This document shows positions 1-8,329 of a stretch of DNA of 25,640 nt, in pieces. The position numbers were made by a program, and so were the translations under genes. Under the pieces are notes generated by a model. The model was not told where the DNA came from and did no database searches. It worked only from the letters and a program-made list of their open reading frames with translations. The first letter of the stretch is position 1; each line of letters starts with the position of its first letter. The DNA comes from an uncultured Leptotrichia sp. GTDB taxonomy: Bacteria > Fusobacteriota > Fusobacteriia > Fusobacteriales > Leptotrichiaceae. The stretch is from contig CALEXX010000026.1 in NCBI GenBank assembly GCA_937925095.1, positions 1-25,640 of the forward strand, read 5' to 3'.

Positions 1-173
1 GAGGATTTAATAAAATTGTATAATTTACTTGAAAATAATAAAAAATAGAAAAAGTAAATTTAGAAGAATTTGTTCGTTATCATGAAATGATTCATCATAT
101 TAATTCGCTTAAAAATAATCCACAAGATAATGTTGATGAGGATAATTTTAAATTAGAAAATGAAAATGAATAG
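1..173 (+). pseudogene. 3' tail of an unidentified gene cut by the window edge, with an apparent frameshift
   Basis: Frame 1 is open from the window edge to a TAG at 46-48 (last residues LLENNKK). A second frame then reads on without a stop from 48 to the TAG at 171-173, giving an acidic, Asn/Glu-rich tail ending in FKLENENE. The frames meet at a run of six A (40-45). One extra A would join them into a single reading frame, so this could be a one-base deletion, a homopolymer sequencing error or a programmed -1 slip. The second frame has no start codon with a ribosome binding site near the junction; its only internal ATG would give about 28 residues. The terminator at 193-228 supports a real gene end here. 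I do not recognise the family. Confidence 0.4.
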
Positions 174-192
174 TTAAATTATAAAAGTTTTA

Positions 193-228
193 AATAATCG
201 TTGTTGTAAAAGACAGCGGTTATTTTTT
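193..228 (+). terminator. Rho-independent terminator after the left-edge gene
   Basis: An 11-bp stem pairs AATAATCGTTG (193-203) with CAGCGGTTATT (214-224), including some G-U pairs, across a 10-nt loop. It is followed by a run of T ending at 228. It lies 20 nt after the TAG at 171-173. Confidence 0.7.
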
Positions 229-372
229 CTCTCATTTTCATATAATGCAAAAAAATTTTGATTATACCAAATTCGCCCATATTCCTCCTACAAGTCAAAA
301 TTTTCATTTAAGGTTTGTTTTACTAAAAATTGATTTTTTGAACTGTATGGATATTATAGAGCCTGTTTACAT

Positions 373-416
373 AAAAAACTGCCTTCAAGCTGATCATATC
401 TCTTCAAGGCAGTTTT
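373..416 (-). terminator. Rho-independent terminator of lacZ
   Basis: Perfect 11-bp arms AAAACTGCCTT (375-385) and AAGGCAGTTTT (406-416) enclose a 20-nt loop. Read on the minus strand, the hairpin is followed by six T, the expected form of a terminator for the beta-galactosidase gene whose stop lies about 38 nt upstream. The stretch 229-372 otherwise shows nothing I can support. Confidence 0.75.
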
Positions 417-453
417 CCTTTATCAATTATTATATACAGCAACAGCAATATTT

Positions 454-3400
454 CTATCTGAAAAAAACTGAAAATTTAAATGAAAATTCAAAATCCTTAC
501 AATAGAGTCTATATTTTTCAAGCACTTCTTCACCACAGCTGGCACTACCCAGTCCATACTGCTCCATGTCAATTTTTAGCTGAAGGAAATCAGATTTTTT
601 CAAATCATAAGTATGTACGGCATTTTCAATATTTTCAATAGTATATTCACTGATACTGAAGTCAAATTTTTCATCAAGTGTTTCAAAATACATTCTGATA
701 TTTCTTTCATCTTCAAGAGAGAAATTTTTTACATTGTGTCTGTTTCCATTTTCCTGAGGAAAAATATAAGGAGTATGCATATCTTCGATTTTTCTTTCCC
801 ATAAATCAAATTTTACACTGCTGCATGAATCAATGTAAGATTCATGAGGTCCTAAACCGAGCCATTTAACATTTTTAAAACGTTTATCAATGTTCATTAC
901 AACCCCAATTCTAGGCAATGTTTCAGGTGCATTTCCATAGAGTTTTCCTGAAATTTTTACTGAAATCATGCCATTTCTGTGTATTGTATACATATAATCA
1001 GTTTTATATACCCAGTCAAGCACAGGAGGGGCAACTTCAGAAGAAACATTAATAACAGTATAGTCCTGATTTTTTTCTATAATTTCAAAACTTCTAATAT
1101 TGTGCTGAAGCAAGTGAATATTTTTTTCCTTCCAATGCTCCAGAACTTTTTTAGCACCAAATTCTTCAAGGCCAAGTATATCATTATCAATAGGAGCACG
1201 CCATAAATTTAGCCTAGGACCGTCCTGAAATACATTTACTCCATCATAATAATAAGCTTTTATTTTTCCTGTATTTTTATCAAATATCAGCTGTCTGTTG
1301 AAAAAATCTATTTTTACTTCGGTTTCAGTTTCAATCATATCAAATTTTTCAGGAGTACTTTCAAGGAAGGTATTATTTGCTTTCTGAAGATTTTCACATT
1401 CCTTATAATCATTCGAAGGATATGGAAGTTTTTCCTGATGGAAAGCCAGTTCTGTACCTGCTTCCAAAAGTCCTATTTTTTTCTTCAGTTTCCACGAAAA
1501 AGTAATATACAAATCATCATTGTGTTTTTCGCCTGCAGTCAGGAAAATGCTATTTTTTATCATGTCTATTTTAATTATTCCTTTTTCTGAAGGGTTTATT
1601 TTTATATTTTCAAGATAACCGCTCATAACAGTTTTTCCTGATTTTTTAATTTCATAACTGCATATAAAATTATCAAGATTAATAAAATCATATCTGTTTT
1701 CAACTTCATATTCATTTTTCTCATTATTTAGAGTACACATTTTTATTGGCTCAATAGCTTTCTTATATTCTAAAAGTGCAGGGGAAGGAACTCTGTCAGG
1801 ATTTACAAGACCATCTATAACAAAATTTCTGTCATTTGGAGTATCTCCAAAGTCTCCTCCGTAAGCAAAATATTTTTCTCCGTTTTCAGTTGTCTGAAGA
1901 ATTCCATGGTCACACCATTCCCATACAAATCCTCCCTGCAGTCTTTTTTCACGATAAAACAGTTCCCACAGTTCCTTTATTCCACCAGGACCATTTCCCA
2001 TAGCATGAAGATTTTCACACATTACATGAGGTTTTTTAAGAAAATCAAGTTTTGCAACTTTTTCCATTGTTTCAATGGAAGTATACATTGTAGAGTGAAC
2101 ATCAGAACTTTCAGGGTCTCTTTTAGGAAGTCCCCCATTTGCTTCAAAAATTTCCCTTGTTTCTCCTTCATAGTGGATAAGTCTGCTGTCATCACGCTTT
2201 TTCATATAGTCAGCCATGGCGGCATGATTTTTTCCATAACCGGATTCATTTCCAAGAGACCACATAATAATAGAAGGATGATTTTTATCCCTTTCCACCA
2301 TTCTTTCAGCCCTGTCTAAAAATGCAGGTTTCCATTCATCAAGATTATTCAGGTAATTTCTTTTGTTAATAATTTCAAATCCATGAGTTTCAAGGTCGGC
2401 TTCATCAATTACGTAAAATCCATATTCATCGCATAAGCTGTAAAATCTAGGATCGTCAGGATAATGGGAAGTACGGATAGCGTTAATATTATGCTCCTTC
2501 ATTAATTTCAAGTCTTTTACCATATCTTCAATTCTTACACTTCTCCCATAGACAGGGTGTGATTCGTGGCGATTCACACCTTTCAGCATGATATATTTTC
2601 CATTAAAGAGCATTACGCCGTCTTTTATTTCAATTTTTTTAAATCCTGTTTTTAATGGAATAACCTGAGATACTTCTCCATTTTCCTTTAAAACAACATA
2701 AAGTTTATATAAATTTGGAGTTTCTGCAGACCATTTTAAAATATTTTCCAGTTCATAATGAAAATTGTATTTTTCAATATTATTTTCAGTAGTACTACGA
2801 AGACTGTCTAAAGAATATTCTTCTTTAACCAGAAAATCATTGGAGCTTATATTTTTTAAAATAATTTCCAGCGAGAGAGAATTTTCAGCTTCTTTAGTTT
2901 TTCCAGTAATATCTACTTCCAAATCTAGAATTCCATTTTCGTATGTTTCATCAAGGGAAGTTTTTGCAAAGACATCATATATATGGCAATCAGGCTGAGA
3001 AGTTATGTAAACATCCCTAAAAATACCATTTAACCACCACATATCCTGATCTTCAAGATACGAGTATACATTCCATTTATGAACTAGCACACAAAGAGTA
3101 TTTTCTCCTTGAGTTATAAATTCATTAATTCTAAATTCTGAAGGAATACGGCTTCCCTGACTGTAACCTGCATAATTTCCATTTATCCATACATGAAAGG
3201 CACTGTCAACTCCTTCAAATTTTAAATACTGGATATTATCCAAATCTTTCTCTGATATGAAAAATTTTCTCCTATACACCATACTTGGATTTAAATTTGG
3301 TATATGAGGAGGATTTACAGGAAATGGATACTGGACATTTGTATACCATGGTTTGTCATATCCTTCCATTTGCCAGTTTGAAGGGACATATATTGTATCC

Positions 3401-3636
3401 CAGTTGCTGTCATCAAATTCAGGTAAGAAAAAATTTTCAGGAAAATAGAGGGGATATTCATTGTACAGACATTTCCAGTTTCCATTAAGAAGTTTAAAGC
3501 CATTGGAAAAATCTCTGTTGTAAGTTTCTGCTTTTTCCATTGAGTCGTATCCAAAAAAAGTTGAACGTGGCTCTGCTCTATCAATTCTCAAAATGCTTAA
3601 ATCTTCTAAATTTTCTATCAGTTTCTTTATACTCAT
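454..3636 (-). CDS. lacZ: Beta-galactosidase, glycoside hydrolase family 2 (LacZ/EbgA type)
   Basis: Predicted cytoplasmic enzyme that hydrolyses lactose and other beta-D-galactosides. At 1060 residues it is close to the E. coli LacZ length. The GH2 layout is visible: an N-terminal sugar-binding domain, an Ig-like domain, the TIM barrel beginning near KGVNRHESHPVYG, and the C-terminal beta-galactosidase small-chain domain (LWRAPIDND, then WLGLGPHESY). The acid/base is E464 in WSLGNESGYG and the nucleophile is E541 in CENLHAMGNG, closely matching E461 and E537 of E. coli. There is no signal peptide. The ATG is preceded by GAAAGGA. The gene stands alone with its own terminator, with no permease or lac-type regulator beside it. 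The whole upstream gap is repeat element A, so I could not assign a promoter. ebgA is an alternative name. Confidence 0.95.
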   Translation of the reverse strand: MSIKKLIENLEDLSILRIDRAEPRSTFFGYDSMEKAETYNRDFSNGFKLLNGNWKCLYNEYPLYFPENFFLPEFDDSNWDTIYVPSNWQMEGYDKPWYTNVQYPFPVNPPHIPNLNPSMVYRRKFFISEKDLDNIQYLKFEGVDSAFHVWINGNYAGYSQGSRIPSEFRINEFITQGENTLCVLVHKWNVYSYLEDQDMWWLNGIFRDVYITSQPDCHIYDVFAKTSLDETYENGILDLEVDITGKTKEAENSLSLEIILKNISSNDFLVKEEYSLDSLRSTTENNIEKYNFHYELENILKWSAETPNLYKLYVVLKENGEVSQVIPLKTGFKKIEIKDGVMLFNGKYIMLKGVNRHESHPVYGRSVRIEDMVKDLKLMKEHNINAIRTSHYPDDPRFYSLCDEYGFYVIDEADLETHGFEIINKRNYLNNLDEWKPAFLDRAERMVERDKNHPSIIMWSLGNESGYGKNHAAMADYMKKRDDSRLIHYEGETREIFEANGGLPKRDPESSDVHSTMYTSIETMEKVAKLDFLKKPHVMCENLHAMGNGPGGIKELWELFYREKRLQGGFVWEWCDHGILQTTENGEKYFAYGGDFGDTPNDRNFVIDGLVNPDRVPSPALLEYKKAIEPIKMCTLNNEKNEYEVENRYDFINLDNFICSYEIKKSGKTVMSGYLENIKINPSEKGIIKIDMIKNSIFLTAGEKHNDDLYITFSWKLKKKIGLLEAGTELAFHQEKLPYPSNDYKECENLQKANNTFLESTPEKFDMIETETEVKIDFFNRQLIFDKNTGKIKAYYYDGVNVFQDGPRLNLWRAPIDNDILGLEEFGAKKVLEHWKEKNIHLLQHNIRSFEIIEKNQDYTVINVSSEVAPPVLDWVYKTDYMYTIHRNGMISVKISGKLYGNAPETLPRIGVVMNIDKRFKNVKWLGLGPHESYIDSCSSVKFDLWERKIEDMHTPYIFPQENGNRHNVKNFSLEDERNIRMYFETLDEKFDFSISEYTIENIENAVHTYDLKKSDFLQLKIDMEQYGLGSASCGEEVLEKYRLYCKDFEFSFKFSVFFR

Positions 3637-3641
3637 GATTT

Positions 3642-3850
3642 AGTCCTTTCAAATAAAAAATAGTCAATAATATAAAAACTATATTTAATTCATTTGTTAA
3701 AATCCTACTCATATAAAATAGTCAGTTATCAAGAAAAAGTCAAAAAAGTTGATTTTTTTAAATTTATTTCCTATTTTAAATTGTAAAATCTTAAATAACT
3801 CATAAATATAGTTTTTGATATTAACTTTTAACATCTTTTTAAAATGGGTA
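3642..3850. repeat. Palindromic intergenic element, copy A (diverged)
   Basis: This AT-rich stretch fills nearly all of the gap between the stop of the EF-G paralogue (3868) and the lacZ start (3636). It aligns along most of its length with the reverse complement of copy B (24233-24460). Shared blocks include AAAAACTATATTT, ATTCATTTGTTAAAAT, TACTCATATAAAA, AAGAAAAAG, ATTTCCT and ATTGTAAAAT. It is itself an imperfect palindrome centred near 3746: AAACTATATTT at 3676-3686 mirrors AAATATAGTTT at 3804-3814. The central CCTTAAGG block of copy B is missing. The outer ends are more decayed than in B, so the boundaries are approximate. No coding capacity is evident. Confidence 0.7.
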
Positions 3851-3867
3851 TTTAATTATTTTTATTA

Positions 3868-5853
3868 CTAATCTTTCTTATGTTCGTTGATTATTTTATT
3901 TGCCAGTTCATAAGGAACTTCTTCATATCTTGCCAGAGCCATGATAAAGTATCCTCTTCCCTGAGTCATTGCCTTCAGGTCATTGGCATATTTAAATGTT
4001 TCAGACATAGGAGCTTCAGCCATTATTTTCTGTTTTGTACCTTTATGAGCTTCCATTCCAATTACTCTACCACGTTTTTTATTAATATCTCCCATAATAT
4101 CTCCAACATATTCTTCAGGAATTATAATAGTAAGTTCCATAATAGGTTCAAGAAGAACAGGTTTTGCTTCCAGCATTCCTTTTTTAAATGCAAGGTTTGC
4201 GGCAACTTTAAATGACATTTCAGAAGAATCGACTTCATGGTATGAACCGTCATAAAGTACAGCTTTTATATTTGTTACAGGGAATCCTGCAAGAACACCT
4301 TGCACCAGAGATTCACGCAGCCCTTTTTCTACAGCTGGAATATATGATTTTGGAACACTTCCTCCTACTACTGTTTCTTCAAATACAAAGTGTTCTTCTG
4401 AAGGAGAGAATTTAATTTTAACATCTCCGTATTGTCCGTGTCCTCCAGATTGTTTCTTGTATTTTCCCTGAACATCGGAAGTACTCTTAATTGTTTCCCT
4501 ATAAGGAACTTTAAGATCTTCTATTTTAACTTCTACTCCAAATTTATTTTTAAGTTTATCAATAAGAGTAGTTGTATGAAGTTCCCCCTGAACTCCCAAT
4601 ACAGTTTGCCCAGTTTCCATATCCCTATGCCATGTGAATGAAGGATCCTCTTCTGCAAGTTTTTGAAGTCCTGTGGATATTTTTTCATCGTCATTTTTAT
4701 TTAATGGCTCAATTGCTACAAGCATCTGTGCCTTAGGGAAAGTTATATTAGGTACTGCAGCTTCTTTTTCACTATTTGACAATGTATCCGAAGTCTGAGT
4801 ATGAAGAAGTTTAGTGAATATTACGATATCTCCGTATACAGCTTTAGGAAGCTCTTCCAGTTTATTTATAACCATAGTTGAAATTTTTCCAACTCTTCCT
4901 TTAATTCTCTTATTTATATTATGTATGTCACTATCCGGTTTTAGTTCACCTGAAAGAATTTTAACATAGGAAATTTTTCCAAGGAATGAGTCTATAACTG
5001 TTTTAAATACCTGACATACAAATTCCTTCTTGTCAGGATTTATTTTTTTGTTGTCTTTTGGTGCAGGTAAGTAATCCTTAACCATATCAAATGTAGTGTG
5101 AAGACCTATATTTTTAAATGTAGATCCGCAGATAACAGGAATTACATCACAGTTAAGAACACCTTTTCTAAGACCTCTATGAATTTCAGCAGTAGTGAAT
5201 TCTTCTCCATTAAAGAATTTATCCATTAATTCTTCACTTGTTTCTGCAACTGCTTCAAGCAGCATTTCTCTAACAGGAGTTACTGCATCATTCATGTCTT
5301 CAGGTATGGAAGCGTTATGGCATTCTTTTCCGTCATATTCCCTTGCATACAAGTCAACAACATTTATATGCCCTTTGAAGCCATCTCCTTTACCCCATGG
5401 AACATGGAATGGAGCTATTCTTTTACCATATTTTTCTCTTAGCTGTGAAAGGATTTTTTCATAATCTGCCTTTTCACTGTCTATTTTGTTTACAAATATA
5501 AATCTTGGAATACTTCTGCTGTCTGCCAGTTCAAGTGAAGTTTCAGTCCCGACAGAAAGATCTGTTGTTCCGTCAACTATGATAATAGCACCGTCTGCTG
5601 CGGCAAGACCTGATTCAAGTTCACCAAAAAAGTCAGAATATCCTGGAATATCAAGAAAATTAAATTTTAAAGACTGGTATTCCACAGTGTGTAAAGTAGT
5701 GTCACTACTTATTTTAACTGCATCATTAGGATTGGAAATTCTTGTAGTAAGTCCGGCAGTAAATTCTAGAGCTTCTGTCATATTACTTTTTCCCGCACCA
5801 CTATGTCCTAAAATTGCTACGTTCCTAATACTGTCACTCTCGTAAATTCTCAT
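3868..5853 (-). CDS. Elongation factor G-like translational GTPase (EF-G paralogue, FusA2 type)
   Basis: Ribosome-associated GTPase of the EF-G superfamily; this paralogous subgroup has no firmly settled role. 661 residues from the ATG at 5853, chosen because AGGAG lies 5-6 nt upstream and the protein then begins MRIYESDSIRNVAILGHSG, the usual start of this subgroup. A longer in-frame start at 5895 lacks these features. The GTPase has the P-loop GHSGAGKS (16-23), G3 DIPGYSDF (68-75, Tyr72 where canonical EF-G has His), G4 NKID (122-125) and a G5-like CGST. EF-G domains II to V follow, with a domain IV signature near KYKKQSGGHGQYGDV. The segment from P-loop to G3 is about 12 residues shorter than in canonical EF-G, trimming switch I. 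A small hairpin (AAACCG 5867-5872 with CGGTTT 5887-5892) sits just 5' of the ribosome binding site. Minus-strand TATAAT hexamers lie at 5923-5928 and 5929-5934, without a clear -35. Confidence 0.88.
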   Translation of the reverse strand: MRIYESDSIRNVAILGHSGAGKSNMTEALEFTAGLTTRISNPNDAVKISSDTTLHTVEYQSLKFNFLDIPGYSDFFGELESGLAAADGAIIIVDGTTDLSVGTETSLELADSRSIPRFIFVNKIDSEKADYEKILSQLREKYGKRIAPFHVPWGKGDGFKGHINVVDLYAREYDGKECHNASIPEDMNDAVTPVREMLLEAVAETSEELMDKFFNGEEFTTAEIHRGLRKGVLNCDVIPVICGSTFKNIGLHTTFDMVKDYLPAPKDNKKINPDKKEFVCQVFKTVIDSFLGKISYVKILSGELKPDSDIHNINKRIKGRVGKISTMVINKLEELPKAVYGDIVIFTKLLHTQTSDTLSNSEKEAAVPNITFPKAQMLVAIEPLNKNDDEKISTGLQKLAEEDPSFTWHRDMETGQTVLGVQGELHTTTLIDKLKNKFGVEVKIEDLKVPYRETIKSTSDVQGKYKKQSGGHGQYGDVKIKFSPSEEHFVFEETVVGGSVPKSYIPAVEKGLRESLVQGVLAGFPVTNIKAVLYDGSYHEVDSSEMSFKVAANLAFKKGMLEAKPVLLEPIMELTIIIPEEYVGDIMGDINKKRGRVIGMEAHKGTKQKIMAEAPMSETFKYANDLKAMTQGRGYFIMALARYEEVPYELANKIINEHKKD

Positions 5854-6006
5854 AATATCTCCTCTCAAACCGATAATCAAAGCTACCGGTTTCACAAATA
5901 TATTAAATTAACTGAAATTCTTATTATAATTATAACTCGATTTTTAATAAAGAAAAGACCTTAAAAAAAATAAAATAAAAAAAAATAATTAAAGAGGTTA
6001 TACTTA

Positions 6007-6035
6007 TTGACAAAAACATTAAAATAAAGTATTAT
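6007..6035 (+). promoter_or_regulatory. Sigma-70-type promoter of the mreC operon
   Basis: TTGACA (6007-6012), a 17-bp spacer and TATTAT (6030-6035) make a near-consensus promoter. The predicted start is about 6042, giving a leader of roughly 25 nt before the mreC ATG at 6069. It lies in the divergent gap between the EF-G paralogue and mreC (5854-6068). Confidence 0.75.
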
Positions 6036-6068
6036 TTAAAGATAACAGAATATGAAATGGAGGGCTGT

Positions 6069-6998
6069 ATGAAGTCAATAAAATTCAATAGGGAGCCTGG
6101 GAAAAAAAATAGTGGAAGAAATATTTTTATTATAATAGTAATTTTAGCTTTGTTATTTGCTTTTAAAGACAAAATAACGGCTTCTTTCAGATATGTAGAT
6201 GGAGTAACTCAGACAATCAATTTTAAACTAGTCAACGTAAAAAGTATGATTTATACACAAACTCTTAAGTTTAAGTCGAAGGTAAAGGATATAAGTTATA
6301 CAAGTAATTATATAGAAAATAATAAAAAAAGGGATTTTGAACTTCAGAAAAGTAAAGTTGAAAATATGGAACTTGCCAACTTGAAAAGGGAAAATGAAAA
6401 ACTAAGGACAGAATTGGGAATGAGAGCTAAAAATCCATCTGAATATGTAGCGGCAGATGTTGCATTAGTTGAAAACTTCAATTCTTCAGAAAGAATTTTT
6501 ATTGATAAAGGTAAAAACCAGGGAATAGAAGTAAATCTTCCAGTCATGTATGATGGTTTTTTAATTGGAAAGGTAACTAAAGTTGGAGAAAATTATTCAG
6601 AAGTAACTTTGCTTACAAGTAAAAGTTCAAGACTTAGTGTAATTCTTAATGGAGTTAACATGCAGATTCTGAGAGGAAATGGAAATGGAACTTTCTCAAT
6701 AATTAATTTCAATGAGGACATAAATGAGAAAGATACTTTTGATGTAGAAACTTCAGGAGTAAGTGACATATTTCCGAGAGGACTTAAAATTGGGACGTTC
6801 TATATAAAGGAACTTAATGCGTTTAAGCAGATTAAAGAGATGAGATTTAGACCATCCTACAATATATACGATATTAATAGTGTACTTGTATATAGATGGA
6901 GCAAAAATGACCTTATAAATCAGGAAATACAAAAGCAGATTAACACTGAGATAGAAGAAGAATACAAAAAAAATAAAGGAACGACACAGATAAACTAA
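6069..6998 (+). CDS. mreC: Rod-shape-determining protein MreC
   Basis: Bitopic membrane protein that couples the MreB cytoskeleton to cell-wall synthases in rod-shaped bacteria. I start it at the ATG at 6069 because GGAGGG lies 5-6 nt upstream; an in-frame ATG at 6057 would put that motif inside the gene. 309 residues, the usual size. A short basic N-terminus is followed by one membrane helix (about 18-32, IFIIIVILALLFAF), a coiled coil (about 75-110, rich in KRENEKLRTEL) and the beta-rich MreC domain with DKGKNQGIEVNLPVMYDGFLIGKV. It is first in the plus-strand operon. No mreD follows, which departs from the usual mreBCD order; the next gene is a LolA-like carrier. Confidence 0.9.
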   Translation: MKSIKFNREPGKKNSGRNIFIIIVILALLFAFKDKITASFRYVDGVTQTINFKLVNVKSMIYTQTLKFKSKVKDISYTSNYIENNKKRDFELQKSKVENMELANLKRENEKLRTELGMRAKNPSEYVAADVALVENFNSSERIFIDKGKNQGIEVNLPVMYDGFLIGKVTKVGENYSEVTLLTSKSSRLSVILNGVNMQILRGNGNGTFSIINFNEDINEKDTFDVETSGVSDIFPRGLKIGTFYIKELNAFKQIKEMRFRPSYNIYDINSVLVYRWSKNDLINQEIQKQINTEIEEEYKKNKGTTQIN

Positions 6999-7075
6999 AG
7001 ATTGTTAACTTATCATATACGGGTAATACAGTTAGAACTGTGTTGACAACTAAATTTAATATAAGAGGTGGAAAT

Positions 7076-7624
7076 ATGTTTAAAAAATTAGGAAATATAT
7101 CGATAACTAAAAGAGTATTATTTCTATTTTTATTAGTATCAGTTTTTTCTTTTTCAAAGGAATTCTGGGAAAAGAAAAGTTTTACTGTTAACGTAACAGA
7201 ATCATTAAAAATAAATGGTTCTACTAAATCAAAAGGATATGTTATGACTTATGGGGGAGGCACTCTGAAACTTCAGATAACTTCACCAAATGTAAATAAG
7301 GGAGAAGTTTATACGTTTAAGCCAGGAAGTAAGACAATATATTATCCGTCATTAAAACAGACAGTTACTCAGAAACTTCATCAGGATGAAGCAAATATAC
7401 TTAGTGTATTCAATAAACTTAACAGTCTATCAAGTAAAAAAACACAGACAAAGAATGGAGATACATTTACATTCTCAAATTCTAAACTTGTTTCAATAAA
7501 AAGTAAGGGTTATACAGTAAGTTTCAGTAATTACTCGACTTCTAACGGATATTCATATCCAAAGACAATAACTGTAAGAGATGGAAGTTCACAAGTTACT
7601 TACAGTCTATCTAATTTTAGATAG
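7076..7624 (+). CDS. LolA-like outer-membrane lipoprotein carrier / sorting protein
   Basis: Probable periplasmic chaperone that receives lipoproteins from the Lol ABC transporter. The ATG at 7076 has AGAGGTGG upstream and begins a typical signal peptide (MFKKLGN..., hydrophobic LFLFLLVSVFSF, end about residue 27). An in-frame GTG at 7040 has no such support. 182 residues. The mature part is a beta-rich fold with KGEVYTFKPGSKTIYYPSLKQ, which resembles the LolA/LolB-fold pattern in which modified substrate is read out as pressed-flat beta strands. The match is by pattern only, so the assignment is moderate. A LolC/E-type permease and LolD ATPase lie 4 kb downstream in the same orientation, which supports the call. 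It sits 25 nt before recO. Confidence 0.6.
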   Translation: MFKKLGNISITKRVLFLFLLVSVFSFSKEFWEKKSFTVNVTESLKINGSTKSKGYVMTYGGGTLKLQITSPNVNKGEVYTFKPGSKTIYYPSLKQTVTQKLHQDEANILSVFNKLNSLSSKKTQTKNGDTFTFSNSKLVSIKSKGYTVSFSNYSTSNGYSYPKTITVRDGSSQVTYSLSNFR

Positions 7625-7648
7625 AAACTGTATCTGGCAGGGAAAAAC

Positions 7649-8329
7649 ATGGATATTTTAAAATCAAAATGTCTAATATTAAAAAAGAAAGATTTAAGTG
7701 AAGCAGATTTACTGACAGTAGTTTTTAGTAAAGACTTTGGAAAAATTTCAGGGGTGGCATACGGAATAAGAAAATCCAAAAAGAGAAATCTTATTACGCT
7801 AAATCCTTTAAATATTACCGAAATAACCTTTCATAGAAAAAATGGCTATTATACGATAGTGGAAACAGAACTTGTAAGGAATTTTGGTAATATTATGAAA
7901 AATATTGAAAAATTGGAAATTTCTTTGTACATCTTGGATAGTGTGAATAAAATCTATGACATAAATTATGAAAATGAAGATTTTTTTAATAAATTGGAAG
8001 AAATTTTTGATTTTATAAACAATTTGGATAGCTTGAAAAGAGGATACAAGTACTATGTAGTTCTAACTTTTCTGAGAAGAATTATGTTGGAACAGGGGAT
8101 ATATGATACTGATGAAATAAATAGGGAGCTTGGTATTGAATATTCCCAGCTGTATAGGGAAATTGCCATAATTCATAAGAATAATGCAGGAAATATTGAA
8201 AAAACTCAGGAAGATATGGAAAAGTACTGTTATTCCTTAAGAAAAATAGTAGAAATTTTTGAAAATTACATAAATAGAAATTTACAGGTGAAAATAGAAA
8301 TTAAAAAATTTATTGTGGAGGATTTATAA
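7649..8329 (+). CDS. recO: DNA repair protein RecO
   Basis: RecO works with RecF/RecR to load RecA onto SSB-coated gapped DNA and to anneal strands. 226 residues. The N-terminal OB-fold pattern is clear: KCLILKKKDLSEADLLTVVFSKDFGKISGVAYGIRKSKKR, with helical RecO_C sequence after it. The four-cysteine zinc site found in many RecO proteins is absent (only isolated cysteines near residues 8 and 192 are present). The stop overlaps the next start by one base (TAATG at 8329), indicating translational coupling with the PTS EIIA gene. The recA-recX cluster 13 kb downstream belongs to the same repair pathway. Confidence 0.82.
   Translation: MDILKSKCLILKKKDLSEADLLTVVFSKDFGKISGVAYGIRKSKKRNLITLNPLNITEITFHRKNGYYTIVETELVRNFGNIMKNIEKLEISLYILDSVNKIYDINYENEDFFNKLEEIFDFINNLDSLKRGYKYYVVLTFLRRIMLEQGIYDTDEINRELGIEYSQLYREIAIIHKNNAGNIEKTQEDMEKYCYSLRKIVEIFENYINRNLQVKIEIKKFIVEDL

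Noticed and set aside
245..505. An 86-codon plus-strand reading frame across the lacZ 3' end
   Set aside because: No ribosome binding site; it runs through the lacZ terminator and into the lacZ coding region on the opposite strand; composition is not protein-like.
3637..3867. lacZ promoter
   Set aside because: Several TATA-like strings occur on the minus strand within element A, but none has a -35 at 16-18 bp; none could be chosen.
5867..5892. AAACCG/CGGTTT hairpin before the EF-G paralogue as a riboswitch
   Set aside because: Only a six-base-pair stem with a 14-nt loop and no wider structure; too little to call a regulatory RNA.
7043..7065. TTGACA followed by TATAAG before the LolA-like gene
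   Set aside because: The spacer is only 11 bp, too short for a sigma-70 promoter.
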